From positions 4,588,001-4,652,000 of the forward strand of contig NZ_CP092423.2 of NCBI RefSeq assembly GCF_022374895.2: a stretch of 64,000 nucleotides of DNA, read 5' to 3'. Positions 7,771-16,648 of this stretch are shown here, one piece after another. Below the pieces are notes generated by a model. The model saw only the letters and a list, made by a program, of their open reading frames with translations. It was not told the DNA's origin and did no database searches. Made by a program: the position numbers and the translations under genes. The DNA comes from Mycobacterium lentiflavum (GTDB lineage: Bacteria; Actinomycetota; Actinomycetes; Mycobacteriales; Mycobacteriaceae). How positions within the stretch are numbered: position 1 is the first letter of the stretch; the number at the start of each line of letters is the position of its first letter.

Positions 7771-9610
7771 AGTTGTCCTGGGCCTTGTCCTGGGCCTTCT
7801 CCTTCTCCTCGGCCTGCACGTCGGCCTTCTCCTCGGCCTTCTCCTGGGCCTTCTCTTCGGCCTTCTCTTCGGCCTTCTTCTGGGCCTCAGACTCGGACAG
7901 GACCTGGACCGGCACCTGGTCGTCCCAGGGCTGCCGGGTGACCATGTCCGCGACTTTGACTATGCCGCGCTCGAATTCACCCGTCGCCGCGTCCACCAGC
8001 CGGTAGGACTGTGTCTGCTTATGGATCGGCTGGGCGTCGAGTAGCACGACCCGTACCTCACCCGGCAGGAAGCCGCAGCGCTGCTGCATCGCGGCGATCA
8101 GCTGCTCGTTGTGCATATGGCCGTCGCCGAAATTCCATCCGACGGCGGTGCTGCAGATCCGCTCCCCGTCGGTGATCACGTAGTCGTCTTCGTTCTGACC
8201 GGCCATCGCCCGATGCGCCAGCGTGAACAACGCCCGGCCGTGAGTGTTCATGGCGCGGAACGCATATCCGAGATACATCGGGATCTGCGCACGCTCCTTG
8301 CCGTACACCTTCTCCAGCTGGGCCGCGGGCATGCTGGCGATCGAGACGATGTTGTGGCTGATCTTCTTGTCCGCCGAGGCCTTGATACACCACAGCGTGG
8401 TGTCCCAGTTGCCCGCGTAATAGCGCATGCCGGGCAGGAACGAGATTTTACGCGGAAACAGATTGCCCGCGATCACGATTGAGGCGATGAACGCGATGAA
8501 AATCCCGACCAGCACGGGGTTTTTCAAATCGGTAAGTCCGGTATGGGTGTGGCCGACGAACAGCGCGAAGATGCCGAAGATCATGAACACGTTCCATTCC
8601 AACGGCACGCCCATCGGGATGGCCGACAGGATGCCGAAGTGGAAGATCACCATGATCGCGGCGGGTACCGCCGTCCACCAGCCGCCGTGCGCGACGAATA
8701 ACGCGATGGGCACGCACATTTCGACGAAGGTGCTCACGTGGGCGAACACCCGTGACAACCGGCCGGGCCGCAGATCGTCGGGGAACTTCTCGAAGAACAT
8801 CCGCTTGATGAACCGGGGCCGAAACACCGGGTTGTTGGACATCATCGTCGACATCACGAACGGAAAGTGCTTGTTCAGCTTGGATGTGGCGGCGCCGATC
8901 CAGATCACCATGAACACCAGCTTGGCGGCGACGATCATGTCGACACCGCCGAACAGGAACGTCACCGACAGCGTCGCGTACACCTCACCTCGGGCGGCCA
9001 GGAAGATGACCTTGTCGCGCAATCCCAGGATCCCGAGCAGCACCAGGATCAGCATGATCCGCCACGGGCGAATCATCCCGATGTGCGTGCCCAGCTCGGG
9101 TATCGGGCCGGTGCCGTCGGCGAACAAGGTCAGGAAGATCACCAGCAGCAGCAGTCCGTACAGCGCGTTGTCGACCAGGGTGCGGGCGGTGCCCTTGGTG
9201 CCCGGGACGCGCTGGGGCCACGGGGGCAGCCGGATGGTGTCGGGCCGCAGCCAATACAGGATCGACCCCAGCGGCGGATTGAACCGGTTGTTCAGCGGCC
9301 CGAAGCCGCACCCCAGCCCGACCACCTCGAAGAGCATCGTGTACAGCACGACCTTCTCGAACACGATCGGCTCGGCGTACCACGACATGACGTCGGTGAA
9401 CGCCAATCCGCGCGTGGTGGGCACCGCCAACAACCAAGCGAACAGGATGTAAAGCAAGATCTTGGCGACGTAGAACAGATGCAGAACGACCGGTGTTCCG
9501 AAACCGACCTCGGCCCAATGTCGGGCCATCGGGCGGATCTTCTCGCTGCGGGACAGCTTGCTCCACTCGTCGATGTCGACCTGCGGCAGTTCGGGTTGGA
9601 GAAATCCCAT
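7748..9610 (-). CDS. DUF3556 family transmembrane protein with KEAQ-rich tail
   Basis: A 620-residue multi-pass membrane protein of the DUF3556 family (M. tuberculosis counterpart Rv1132, about 576 aa, also next to metE). The N-terminus MGFLQPELPQVDIDEWSKL is typical. Hydrophobic segments follow, such as VVLHLFYVAKILLYILFAWL, LLLLVIFLTLF, ILVLLGILGL and VGIFIAFIASIVIAG. A soluble C-terminal region has a conserved-looking GWNFGDGHMHNEQL block. The last about 50 residues are a low-complexity run of AEEKAEEKAQ-type repeats. Function is unknown. A TAGGGT box ends 8 nt before the ATG. The tail explains the extra length compared with Rv1132. Confidence 0.8.
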   Translation of the reverse strand: MGFLQPELPQVDIDEWSKLSRSEKIRPMARHWAEVGFGTPVVLHLFYVAKILLYILFAWLLAVPTTRGLAFTDVMSWYAEPIVFEKVVLYTMLFEVVGLGCGFGPLNNRFNPPLGSILYWLRPDTIRLPPWPQRVPGTKGTARTLVDNALYGLLLLVIFLTLFADGTGPIPELGTHIGMIRPWRIMLILVLLGILGLRDKVIFLAARGEVYATLSVTFLFGGVDMIVAAKLVFMVIWIGAATSKLNKHFPFVMSTMMSNNPVFRPRFIKRMFFEKFPDDLRPGRLSRVFAHVSTFVEMCVPIALFVAHGGWWTAVPAAIMVIFHFGILSAIPMGVPLEWNVFMIFGIFALFVGHTHTGLTDLKNPVLVGIFIAFIASIVIAGNLFPRKISFLPGMRYYAGNWDTTLWCIKASADKKISHNIVSIASMPAAQLEKVYGKERAQIPMYLGYAFRAMNTHGRALFTLAHRAMAGQNEDDYVITDGERICSTAVGWNFGDGHMHNEQLIAAMQQRCGFLPGEVRVVLLDAQPIHKQTQSYRLVDAATGEFERGIVKVADMVTRQPWDDQVPVQVLSESEAQKKAEEKAEEKAQEKAEEKADVQAEEKEKAQDKAQDNSPSVTPE

Positions 9611-9731
9611 GGTTCCACACCCTAGAACCTGTGCCGGCCAACCGCGTTGCGGATCGCGGATGACATCCTTTGCCCGCAGGTTCTCTGGCGGTTAGCGTGA
9701 CGTAATGGCACCCGCTTAGGAGATGTCCATC

Positions 9732-9947
9732 ATGAGCAGACTTCGGATCCTGATATCGGCCACCGTGTTCGCAAGCCTGGCGGTCGCCAGCGCCGGCACG
9801 GCGTACGGCCAGGCGCCCGCACCGGGTGATTCCTGCACGGTGTTGCATTCCACCACGCAAGACGCCAACGGCCGCACGATGTGGTGCAACCCAACCATGA
9901 CCGGCAACCACAGCCTGGTCTGGCAGTACGGCGGGCCCGCGGACTAG
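9732..9947 (+). CDS. small exported protein with two cysteines
   Basis: A 71-residue protein. The start is ATG 9732, nine bases after AGGAG (9718-9722); the ATG at 9723 directly abuts that Shine-Dalgarno and is unlikely. Residues 1-26 form a signal peptide (RLR, then hydrophobic ISATVFASLAVASAG, cleavage after AYG). The mature part is about 45 residues with C35 and C52, which could form one disulfide in the periplasm or outside the cell. It ends five bases before the prpC stop on the other strand. No family is recognised. Confidence 0.65.
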   Translation: MSRLRILISATVFASLAVASAGTAYGQAPAPGDSCTVLHSTTQDANGRTMWCNPTMTGNHSLVWQYGGPAD

Positions 9948-9951
9948 GTGC

Positions 9952-11070
9952 TCAGCTGCGGGCCAGTACCCGCTGCTCGCGTCCCGAGTATGCGCTCAAC
10001 GGGCGGATCAGGGAGTTGGCAGCGGCCTGCTCCATGATGTGAGCGGTCCACCCGGTGATCCTGCTCATCACGAAGATCGGCGTGAAGCAGCCGATGTCGA
10101 ACCCCATCAGGTAGTAGGCCGGGCCGGTCGGGAAATCGAGATTCGGTTTGATACCGGTGGCGTCGAACATCTCGGCTTCCAGGATGTTGTACATGTCCAG
10201 CCAGCGCTGCCCGTCGCGCGTGGCCGCGACGCGGCTCAGTGCTTGCTTCATCGTCGGTACCCGTGAGTCACCGTTCTTGTAGACCCGGTGCCCGAATCCC
10301 ATGACCTTCTCTTTGCGGGTGAGCTTGCCGCGCAACCACTCTCGGGCATTGCCCGGCTCGCCGATCTCGATCATGTCGTGCATTACCGCCTCGTTGGCGC
10401 CACCGTGCAGTGCACCCTTGAGCGCACCGATGGCCCCGGTGACGGCGCTGTAGATGTCCGATTGTGTCGACGTCACCACCCGCGCGGCGAACGTCGAGGC
10501 GTTGAAACCGTGTTCGGCGTAGAGGATCATCGACTGCTCGAAGGCCCGCACGATCGCGGGTTCGGGTACCTCGCCGAAGCACATCCGCAGAAAGTTCTCG
10601 GTGTAACCCAGACCGCTGTGCGGCGGGATCGGCGCCAGCCCACGCCGGCGTCGCATGTCCACCGCGACGATGGTGGGCAACACCGCGAGCATGCGCAGCG
10701 CTTTGGCCCGGTTCGCCGAGTCGTCGTCCTCCTCGGGGTCCTCGGCGCCCAGAAAGCTGACGGCGGTGCGTACCACGTCCATCGGATGGCAGTTGTCGGG
10801 CAGCTTGGTCAGCAGCGACAGCATCGACCGGTCGAGCCGGCGGCTGGCGCGCTCGCGCTGGCTGAACAGCGCCAGCTCTGCGTCGGTGGGCAACTCGCCG
10901 CGCCAGAGCAGGAATGCGACCTGCTCGAAACTGCAGTGCGCGGCCAAATCCTGGACTGGATATCCGCGGTAGGTCAGCGAATTGGTCTCCGGCACCACTT
11001 TCGAGATGGCGGTGGTGTCCACCACCACGCCGGCGAGGCCCTTCTTGATGTCAGCGGTCGGCGCGGTCAT
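9952..11070 (-). CDS. prpC: 2-methylcitrate synthase
   Basis: 372 residues, the length of type II short citrate synthases. It condenses propionyl-CoA with oxaloacetate. Catalytic histidines are seen in GALHGGANEAV and GFGHRVYKNGDSR, and the catalytic Asp in PNLDFPTGPAYYLMG. It is the last gene of the prpD-prpB-prpC operon and its ATG overlaps the prpB stop (ATGA). The operon context assigns it to the methylcitrate cycle rather than the main TCA citrate synthase. The M. tuberculosis counterpart is Rv1131 (gltA1/prpC). Confidence 0.93.
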   Translation of the reverse strand: MTAPTADIKKGLAGVVVDTTAISKVVPETNSLTYRGYPVQDLAAHCSFEQVAFLLWRGELPTDAELALFSQRERASRRLDRSMLSLLTKLPDNCHPMDVVRTAVSFLGAEDPEEDDDSANRAKALRMLAVLPTIVAVDMRRRRGLAPIPPHSGLGYTENFLRMCFGEVPEPAIVRAFEQSMILYAEHGFNASTFAARVVTSTQSDIYSAVTGAIGALKGALHGGANEAVMHDMIEIGEPGNAREWLRGKLTRKEKVMGFGHRVYKNGDSRVPTMKQALSRVAATRDGQRWLDMYNILEAEMFDATGIKPNLDFPTGPAYYLMGFDIGCFTPIFVMSRITGWTAHIMEQAAANSLIRPLSAYSGREQRVLARS

Positions 11071-11975
11071 GACTGCATCCCTTCGAGCGTGAAATTGTAA
11101 GTGTTGGTGTCGAATTCGTTGTAGTCCCGGTAGCGCAGCAGCGAGTACAGCCGGCTGCGTTGTTGCATGCGATCCAGCAGATCGAATTGTGTTCCCGATG
11201 ACTCGATTTCACACAGGCCCGCTTCGACCGCGAACATCGCCAACCGCAACGTGGTCACGGGGTAAATGACGACGTTGTAGCCGATGTCGGCAAGCTGGCG
11301 CGCGCTCAGCAACGGCGACTTGCCGAATTCGGTCATGTTGGCCAGCAACGGAACATCGACGGCGGCGCGGATCGCCTCGAACTCTGCGACCTCGGTCAGC
11401 GCTTCGGTGAAGATCATGTCGGCGCCGGCCTCGGCGTAGGCGCGCGCACGGTCGATCGCGGCGGGCAGACCCTCAATGCCGGCGGCATCCGTGCGTGCGC
11501 AAATGACGAAGTTGGGGTCACGCCGCGCGGATACCGCTGCGCGCAAACGCTTTATCATATCCTCGGCCGGGACGACGGCCGTGCCGTCCAGATGGCCGCA
11601 ACGCTTGGGGTGGACCTGATCCTCGAGGTGGCATCCGGCCAGTCCGGCGTCCTCCAGGACGGTCACCGTGCGCGCCGCGTTCAGCGGCGCGCCGAATCCG
11701 GTGTCCGCGTCGATCAGCGTGGGCAGCTCGGTGGCGGCGGCTATCTGCGCACCCCGGCCCGCGACTTCGGTCAGCGTCGTCAGGCCGATGTCCGGCAACC
11801 CGAGGTCGGCGGCCAGCGCGGCACCGGACACGTAGACGCCTTCGAAGCCCGCCTCGGCGACCACCTTGGCCACCAGCGGCGAGAAGGCACCCGGAAGCCG
11901 TTGCAGCCGACCGGAATTAAGACCCGCCCGCAACGTGACGCGCTTGTCCCCGGCACCGGAGGAGGTGCCGATCAT
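11067..11975 (-). CDS. prpB: 2-methylisocitrate lyase
   Basis: A 302-residue protein of the isocitrate lyase/PEP mutase superfamily that cleaves 2-methylisocitrate to pyruvate and succinate. The metal-binding block DADTGFG, the HLEDQVHPKRCGHLDG segment with the active-site Cys, and the ICARTDA strand are all present. Its length is right for PrpB and far shorter than isocitrate lyase. It is sandwiched between prpD and prpC with 4-bp overlaps on both sides. M. tuberculosis has no prpB at this locus and relies on isocitrate lyase for the step, so the cycle here is complete within one operon. Confidence 0.93.
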   Translation of the reverse strand: MIGTSSGAGDKRVTLRAGLNSGRLQRLPGAFSPLVAKVVAEAGFEGVYVSGAALAADLGLPDIGLTTLTEVAGRGAQIAAATELPTLIDADTGFGAPLNAARTVTVLEDAGLAGCHLEDQVHPKRCGHLDGTAVVPAEDMIKRLRAAVSARRDPNFVICARTDAAGIEGLPAAIDRARAYAEAGADMIFTEALTEVAEFEAIRAAVDVPLLANMTEFGKSPLLSARQLADIGYNVVIYPVTTLRLAMFAVEAGLCEIESSGTQFDLLDRMQQRSRLYSLLRYRDYNEFDTNTYNFTLEGMQS

Positions 11976-13477
11976 CGGAAGATCCCCGACGGGATCGCCG
12001 GCGCTTTGTCCAGCTCCCGCGGATGGACCACCACATTCAGCGCCCCCAACGCGCCGCCCTTCAGATCGGCAAGGGCGTCCACGGCAGACAAGAACCGTTG
12101 CTGCTCAGAGGTTTCCACGATATCGTCGGCGAGTTCGGTGAACTTGCGGATATACTGCTCACGCGCGAATGGCCGAGCGCCCAGCGGATGGGCATCGGCC
12201 ACGGCCAATTCGTCGCAGATCACCTCGCCGCTCTTCAGCGTCACCTCCGCGCGCGCCCCAAAAGCCTTCTCGGCCGGATCGTTCGAGTGGTAGCGACGCG
12301 TCCACTCCGGATCCTCGACGGTGCAGATCTTGTGCCACAACGCGACGGTGTCGGCTCGGTGCGCTCGCTCCGGGGCATACGAGCGCTCGTGGTGCCAGCT
12401 GCCGTCCTGCAGCGCAACGGCGAAGATGTAGGGCAGCGAGTGATCCAGCGTCTCGCGCGAGGCGTTGGGGTCGAACTTTTGTGGATCGCCCGAACCGGTA
12501 CCTATCACGTGATGGGTGTGATGGCTGGTGTGCAGCACGATCGTCGCAACCTGATCGAGGTCGCCGACCCGCTGACGCAGCCGGCGCGCCAGGTCGATCG
12601 GTGCCTGGCTCTGGTATTCCGCCGAGTGCTCCTTGGTATAGCTGTCCAGGATCGCGCGCTTAGGTTCGCCCGGCTCCGGTAGCGGCACCTGGTAGGTGTG
12701 GTCGGGACCGCCGAGCAGCCAGGCGATTACACCGTCCTCGCCTTCCCAGATGGGCGCCGGGGCGCCTTCGCCACGCATCGCGCGGTCGACCGCCTCGATG
12801 GCGATCTTTCCGGCGAACGCCGGCGCGAACGCTTTCCAGCTGGAGATCAGGCCCTTGCGGGATTGCCGGGTTGCCGTGGTCAGGTGCAGCGCTTGTCCGA
12901 CCGCCTGATAGATGGTCTCGGTGTCCAGTCGCAGCATCGTCCCGATGCCCGCTGCCACCGACGGACCCAAATGTGCGACGTGGTCGATCTTGTGCTCGTG
13001 CAGGCAGATTCCCTTGACCAGATCGATCTGGATCTCGTAGGCGGTGGCCAGACCGCGAATCAGGTCGGCGCCACGCACGTCGAGCCGCTGGGCGACGGCA
13101 ACCAGCGGCGGAATGTTGTCGCCGGGGTGGGAGTAGTCCGCGGCCAAGAACGTGTCGTGGAAGTCCAGCTCGCGCACCGCGACGCCGTTGGCCCAGGCCG
13201 CCCACTCGGTCGAGAAGTTGCCCTGCAAGCCGAAGACCCGCGCTCCCCGCTGCACCGGATGCGCCACCGCCTGCTCGCGCGCCACCGTGACGGGTCGCCG
13301 GATCACCGCGGCGGCGCTGACGGCGGCGTTGTCGATGATGCGGTTGCTGACCATCTCCGCGGTCTCGGCGGGCACGGCGACCGGGTCTGCCGCGACCTCG
13401 GCAATCTTGAAAGCCAGGTGCTCGCGGCGGGGGAAGTCGTCGGCGCTACGCCGGGTTCGCACGTCATGGATGCGCAT
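11972..13477 (-). CDS. prpD: 2-methylcitrate dehydratase (MmgE/PrpD family)
   Basis: 501 residues from ATG 13477. It dehydrates 2-methylcitrate toward 2-methyl-cis-aconitate. PrpD features include AEMVSNRIIDNAAVSAAA near the N-terminus, LDFHDTFLAADYSHPGDNIPPLVA with conserved Asp/His, and GISAWK-like FAPAF surroundings in the centre. The ATG at 13477 was preferred to GTG 13486 because a TACTGT box ends 7 nt upstream, giving a leaderless message. It is the first gene of prpDBC and is divergent from prpR. Confidence 0.93.
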   Translation of the reverse strand: MRIHDVRTRRSADDFPRREHLAFKIAEVAADPVAVPAETAEMVSNRIIDNAAVSAAAVIRRPVTVAREQAVAHPVQRGARVFGLQGNFSTEWAAWANGVAVRELDFHDTFLAADYSHPGDNIPPLVAVAQRLDVRGADLIRGLATAYEIQIDLVKGICLHEHKIDHVAHLGPSVAAGIGTMLRLDTETIYQAVGQALHLTTATRQSRKGLISSWKAFAPAFAGKIAIEAVDRAMRGEGAPAPIWEGEDGVIAWLLGGPDHTYQVPLPEPGEPKRAILDSYTKEHSAEYQSQAPIDLARRLRQRVGDLDQVATIVLHTSHHTHHVIGTGSGDPQKFDPNASRETLDHSLPYIFAVALQDGSWHHERSYAPERAHRADTVALWHKICTVEDPEWTRRYHSNDPAEKAFGARAEVTLKSGEVICDELAVADAHPLGARPFAREQYIRKFTELADDIVETSEQQRFLSAVDALADLKGGALGALNVVVHPRELDKAPAIPSGIFR

Positions 13478-13596
13478 AAATCGCACAGTACGCAGCCGGA
13501 GAAACGCGGTAAATCCCCTAAAAGAGCGTAATTTTGTGTCCTGATACCGGTGATTTTGCGAATCTTGTGAAAGGCGGTGAGCGTACCCTGTCGCAG
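13478..13596. promoter_or_regulatory. prpD/prpR divergent control region with two leaderless promoters and a TTTGCGAA site
   Basis: The minus-strand -10 TACTGT is at 13490-13485, 7 nt before the prpD ATG. The plus-strand -10 TACCCT is at 13584-13589, 7 nt before the prpR ATG. Between them TTTGCGAA (13555-13562) is one base from TTTGCAAA, the sequence recalled for PrpR/RamB-type regulators. It is placed to act on prpR and prpD together. Confidence 0.5.
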
Positions 13597-15012
13597 ATGG
13601 CGAAGACGTTCGCGGGTGCGCGGCTGCGCCGGCTGCGCGAAGAGCGGGGGCTGACTCAGGTCGCGCTGGCGCGCGCCCTCGGACTGTCGACCAGCTACGT
13701 CAACCAGCTGGAAAATGACCAACGCCCGATCACCGTCCCGGTGCTGCTGACTCTGACCGAGCGATTCGACTTGCCGAATCAGTACTTTGCGCCCGAGTCC
13801 GATGCCCGACTGGTCGCGGATCTGCGCGAGATCTTCGCCGAGGGACCCGCGACGGCGGGCCAAATCGAGGAGCTCGTTGCCCGCATGCCAGAGGTCGGCC
13901 AGGCGCTGGTGAATCTGCAGCGGCGCCTGCACGACGCCACGGCCGACCTGGAAGCGCTGCACAGCCGGGCCAACGCGGAGACATCCGCGGGACCCTCGCA
14001 GCCGATGCCTTTCGAAGAAGTCCGGGACTTCTTCTACGACCGCAAAAACTACATCGGGGATCTCGACCTCGCGGCCGAACAGTTGTTCAACCAAAACCGT
14101 TTGCAGACAGGCGGACTCGACAGCCAGCTGGCGGAGTTCGTCCGCGACCGGCTCGGCGTGACCGTGGTTATCGACGATGGTCAGGTCTTGAATCCCAACT
14201 CGAAACGACTGTTTCGCGCCGAGTCGAAGACCTTGTATCTGGCCCGGTGGTTGCATCCCGGCCAGCGCGCTTTCCAGTTGGCAACCCAGATCGCATTGCT
14301 CACCCAGGCCGAGCTGATCACACAACTCATCGACGGCGACGACCAGCTCAGCGATGATGCGCGGGGGGTGGCACAAATCGGGCTGGCCAACTACTTCGCC
14401 GGCGCGCTGTTGTTGCCCTACCAGCGATTCCTCGATGCTGCCGAGGCCATGCGCTACGACATCGACCAGCTGGCAAGACGTTTCGAGGTGGGGTTCGAAA
14501 CCGTCTGCCACCGGCTGTCCACGCTGCAACGCCCGAGCGCCCGCGGTGTCCCGTTCATCTTCGTCCGGATCGACAGCGCGGGAAACATCTCGAAACGTCA
14601 GTCCGCCACGGCTTTTCACTTCTCACGCGTGGGTGGCAACTGCCCCCTCTGGGTGGTTCACCACGCATTTTCCCGTCCCGGCCAGTTCATGACTCAGATC
14701 GCACAAATGCCCGATGGACGCACCTATTTCTGGCTCGCCAGGACCACGTCGACAGAACCCAGCCGCTATCTCGGCCCGGACAAGACCTTCGCGATCGGGC
14801 TCGGTTGCGATGCGGCCCACGCCGAGAAACTGATCTACTCCGTCGGTATCGACCTCACCGACGCCGGGGCGATAGTGCCGATCGGCGCGGGCTGCAAGAT
14901 CTGTGACCGGCCCGCGTGCCCGCAACGCGCGTTCCCCTACCTCGGCCACCCGGTGCACGTCGACCCACACTCCAGCACCGATCTGCCCTATCCGCCGATA
15001 ATCCCGTGCTGA
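13597..15012 (+). CDS. prpR: PrpR, short-chain fatty acyl transcriptional regulator
   Basis: 471 residues from ATG 13597. An N-terminal XRE helix-turn-helix (about residues 1-65: AGARLRRLREERGLTQVALARALGLSTSYVNQLENDQRP) is followed by an acyl-CoA-responsive central region with an FEVGFETVCHRLSTLQRP segment. The C-terminal domain has a cysteine cluster, CKICDRPACPQRAFPY, that can carry an iron-sulfur cluster. It activates prp genes in response to propionyl-CoA. The upstream TTG (13534) and GTG (13567) are alternatives; ATG 13597 is chosen for its leaderless -10 and because MAKTFAGARLRRLRE begins the domain. The counterpart is Rv1129c. Confidence 0.9.
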   Translation: MAKTFAGARLRRLREERGLTQVALARALGLSTSYVNQLENDQRPITVPVLLTLTERFDLPNQYFAPESDARLVADLREIFAEGPATAGQIEELVARMPEVGQALVNLQRRLHDATADLEALHSRANAETSAGPSQPMPFEEVRDFFYDRKNYIGDLDLAAEQLFNQNRLQTGGLDSQLAEFVRDRLGVTVVIDDGQVLNPNSKRLFRAESKTLYLARWLHPGQRAFQLATQIALLTQAELITQLIDGDDQLSDDARGVAQIGLANYFAGALLLPYQRFLDAAEAMRYDIDQLARRFEVGFETVCHRLSTLQRPSARGVPFIFVRIDSAGNISKRQSATAFHFSRVGGNCPLWVVHHAFSRPGQFMTQIAQMPDGRTYFWLARTTSTEPSRYLGPDKTFAIGLGCDAAHAEKLIYSVGIDLTDAGAIVPIGAGCKICDRPACPQRAFPYLGHPVHVDPHSSTDLPYPPIIPC

Positions 15013-15177
15013 GCGGCCCCCAAAATTGTGGCCGGCCAACGCCTTTTGCATCGGCGTAAAAGACCGTCAGCGACGGCGGCCGGAATCGGTCCATGAATTC
15101 CGCGCGAACGGACTGCTGCCGGGTCGCGATCGGTGTAGTTTGCTGCTCAGCGAGGGCACGGCAACCGAGGAGCGGTC

Positions 15178-16542
15178 ATGGCGGACGTCGATTATTGCGT
15201 GGTCGGAGCGGGTTTCGCGGGTTTGACGGCCGCGTTGCGGCTGAACCAAGCCGGGCACTCGGTGGCCTTGCTGGAGGCCCGCGACCGCGTCGGTGGTCGC
15301 ACCTTCACCGTGACCCGCGACGACGGCGTATGGGTCGACCGCGGCGGCGCTTGGATCGGGCCGGGGCAGGACCGGATCTACGCGCTGATGCAAGAGTTTG
15401 GGGTGCCGGAGTACAAGCAGCACAACGACGGCGACGCCATGATGATCGTCGGCGGCAAAAAGCACCGCTACGGCGGCACCATCCCGTGGACGATGAGCCC
15501 GTGGGCGGTCGCCAACCTCGGGCTCGCCCTGGCCAGCATCGAGAAAATGGGCAAATCTCTTCCACGCGAAGCCCCGTGGGAGGCGAAGAAGGCCCACGAG
15601 TGGGACCGAATCAGCATCGGGCAGTGGATTGAAAAGAATTCCATGTCCTCCGAAGCCGCCGAGATGCTGGACATGGCCTTCGCCGGCCTCTACACCTCGG
15701 CCGCGTCGGAGACGTCGTTGCTATGGGGGTTGCTGCAGACGGCTTCGGCCGGCGGACTCACCTTCGCGATTTCGGGCAAGGGCGGCTCCCAGGATGCCCG
15801 CCCGGTCGGCGGCATGGGCGCCCTGCATCGCCCGATCGTCGCCGAACTCGGTGACGCGCTACACCTTTCGCAGCCGGTCCGGCAGATCAGCCAGGACGCC
15901 GACGGCGTGACGGTCACCGCGGCCGATCTGACGGTGCGGGCGCGGCGGGTCATCGTCGCGATCCCGCTGGCGGTCGCGACCTCGATCCTGTACGAGCCAC
16001 TGCTCCCGGTGGACCGGACGTTCCTGCACCAGCGCATGGTGAGCGGCGCGGTGATCAAGACATCGGTCTTCTACGACGAGCCGTTCTGGCGCGCCGACGG
16101 ACTATCCGGCCAGTCCGCCGCACCGGGCTCCCCGGCCTCTTTGACGATCGACGCCTGCACGGACACCGGGAACCCGGGCATCATGTGCGTCATCACCGAG
16201 GGGCCGGCTGCGCGCCGGCTCACACATCTCGACGAGGCCGAACAGCAAGAGATTCTGATCGGTCAGCTCGTCGATCGGTTCGGCAGTAAGGCCAAGGAGC
16301 CGCGAGAATTCCACCTGCAGAACTGGACCGTGGACCGTTACTCCGGGGGCGGGATGATCGGCCACGCCCCCACCGGCGTGCTGACCGAATACGGCTATAC
16401 CCTGCGTCAACCGTGCGGTCGCATCCACTGGGCCGGAACCGAGAGTTCGGCCGTCATGTGCGGGTGGATCGACGGAGCGATTCGTTCCGGGGAGCGCGCC
16501 GCGACCGAGGTGGCCGCCGCCGAAACCGCCGCGGTCGGCTAG
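15178..16542 (+). CDS. flavin-containing amine oxidase, AofH-like
   Basis: 454 residues, close to mycobacterial AofH (about 448 aa). The N-terminal FAD motif is VVGAGFAGLTAALRL with the LLEARDRVGGR strand. The C-terminal FAD block is IHWAGTESSAVMCGWIDGAIRSGERAA. It would oxidise a primary or secondary amine, giving H2O2. The mammalian MAO signature SGGC, whose Cys holds FAD covalently, reads SGGG here (S389-G392), so flavin should be non-covalent. AGGAG lies 5 nt upstream of the ATG. In M. tuberculosis aofH is elsewhere (Rv3170), so this copy is part of a block inserted between prpR and ppdK. Confidence 0.85.
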   Translation: MADVDYCVVGAGFAGLTAALRLNQAGHSVALLEARDRVGGRTFTVTRDDGVWVDRGGAWIGPGQDRIYALMQEFGVPEYKQHNDGDAMMIVGGKKHRYGGTIPWTMSPWAVANLGLALASIEKMGKSLPREAPWEAKKAHEWDRISIGQWIEKNSMSSEAAEMLDMAFAGLYTSAASETSLLWGLLQTASAGGLTFAISGKGGSQDARPVGGMGALHRPIVAELGDALHLSQPVRQISQDADGVTVTAADLTVRARRVIVAIPLAVATSILYEPLLPVDRTFLHQRMVSGAVIKTSVFYDEPFWRADGLSGQSAAPGSPASLTIDACTDTGNPGIMCVITEGPAARRLTHLDEAEQQEILIGQLVDRFGSKAKEPREFHLQNWTVDRYSGGGMIGHAPTGVLTEYGYTLRQPCGRIHWAGTESSAVMCGWIDGAIRSGERAATEVAAAETAAVG

Positions 16543-16648
16543 CCCCAGCACGCCTACCTGGTCAGCCCCGGCGTGCCCGCTCGACAGAGCAGTGCCACAA
16601 TGGGCCGAATATCGGCATCACGGGGGCGTGACCAGGAGAGTTGACGGG

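Noticed and set aside
8427..9452. 341-codon plus-strand frame opposite the DUF3556 gene
   Set aside because: Antisense to a convincing multi-helix membrane protein; composition is what complementary GC-rich codons produce.
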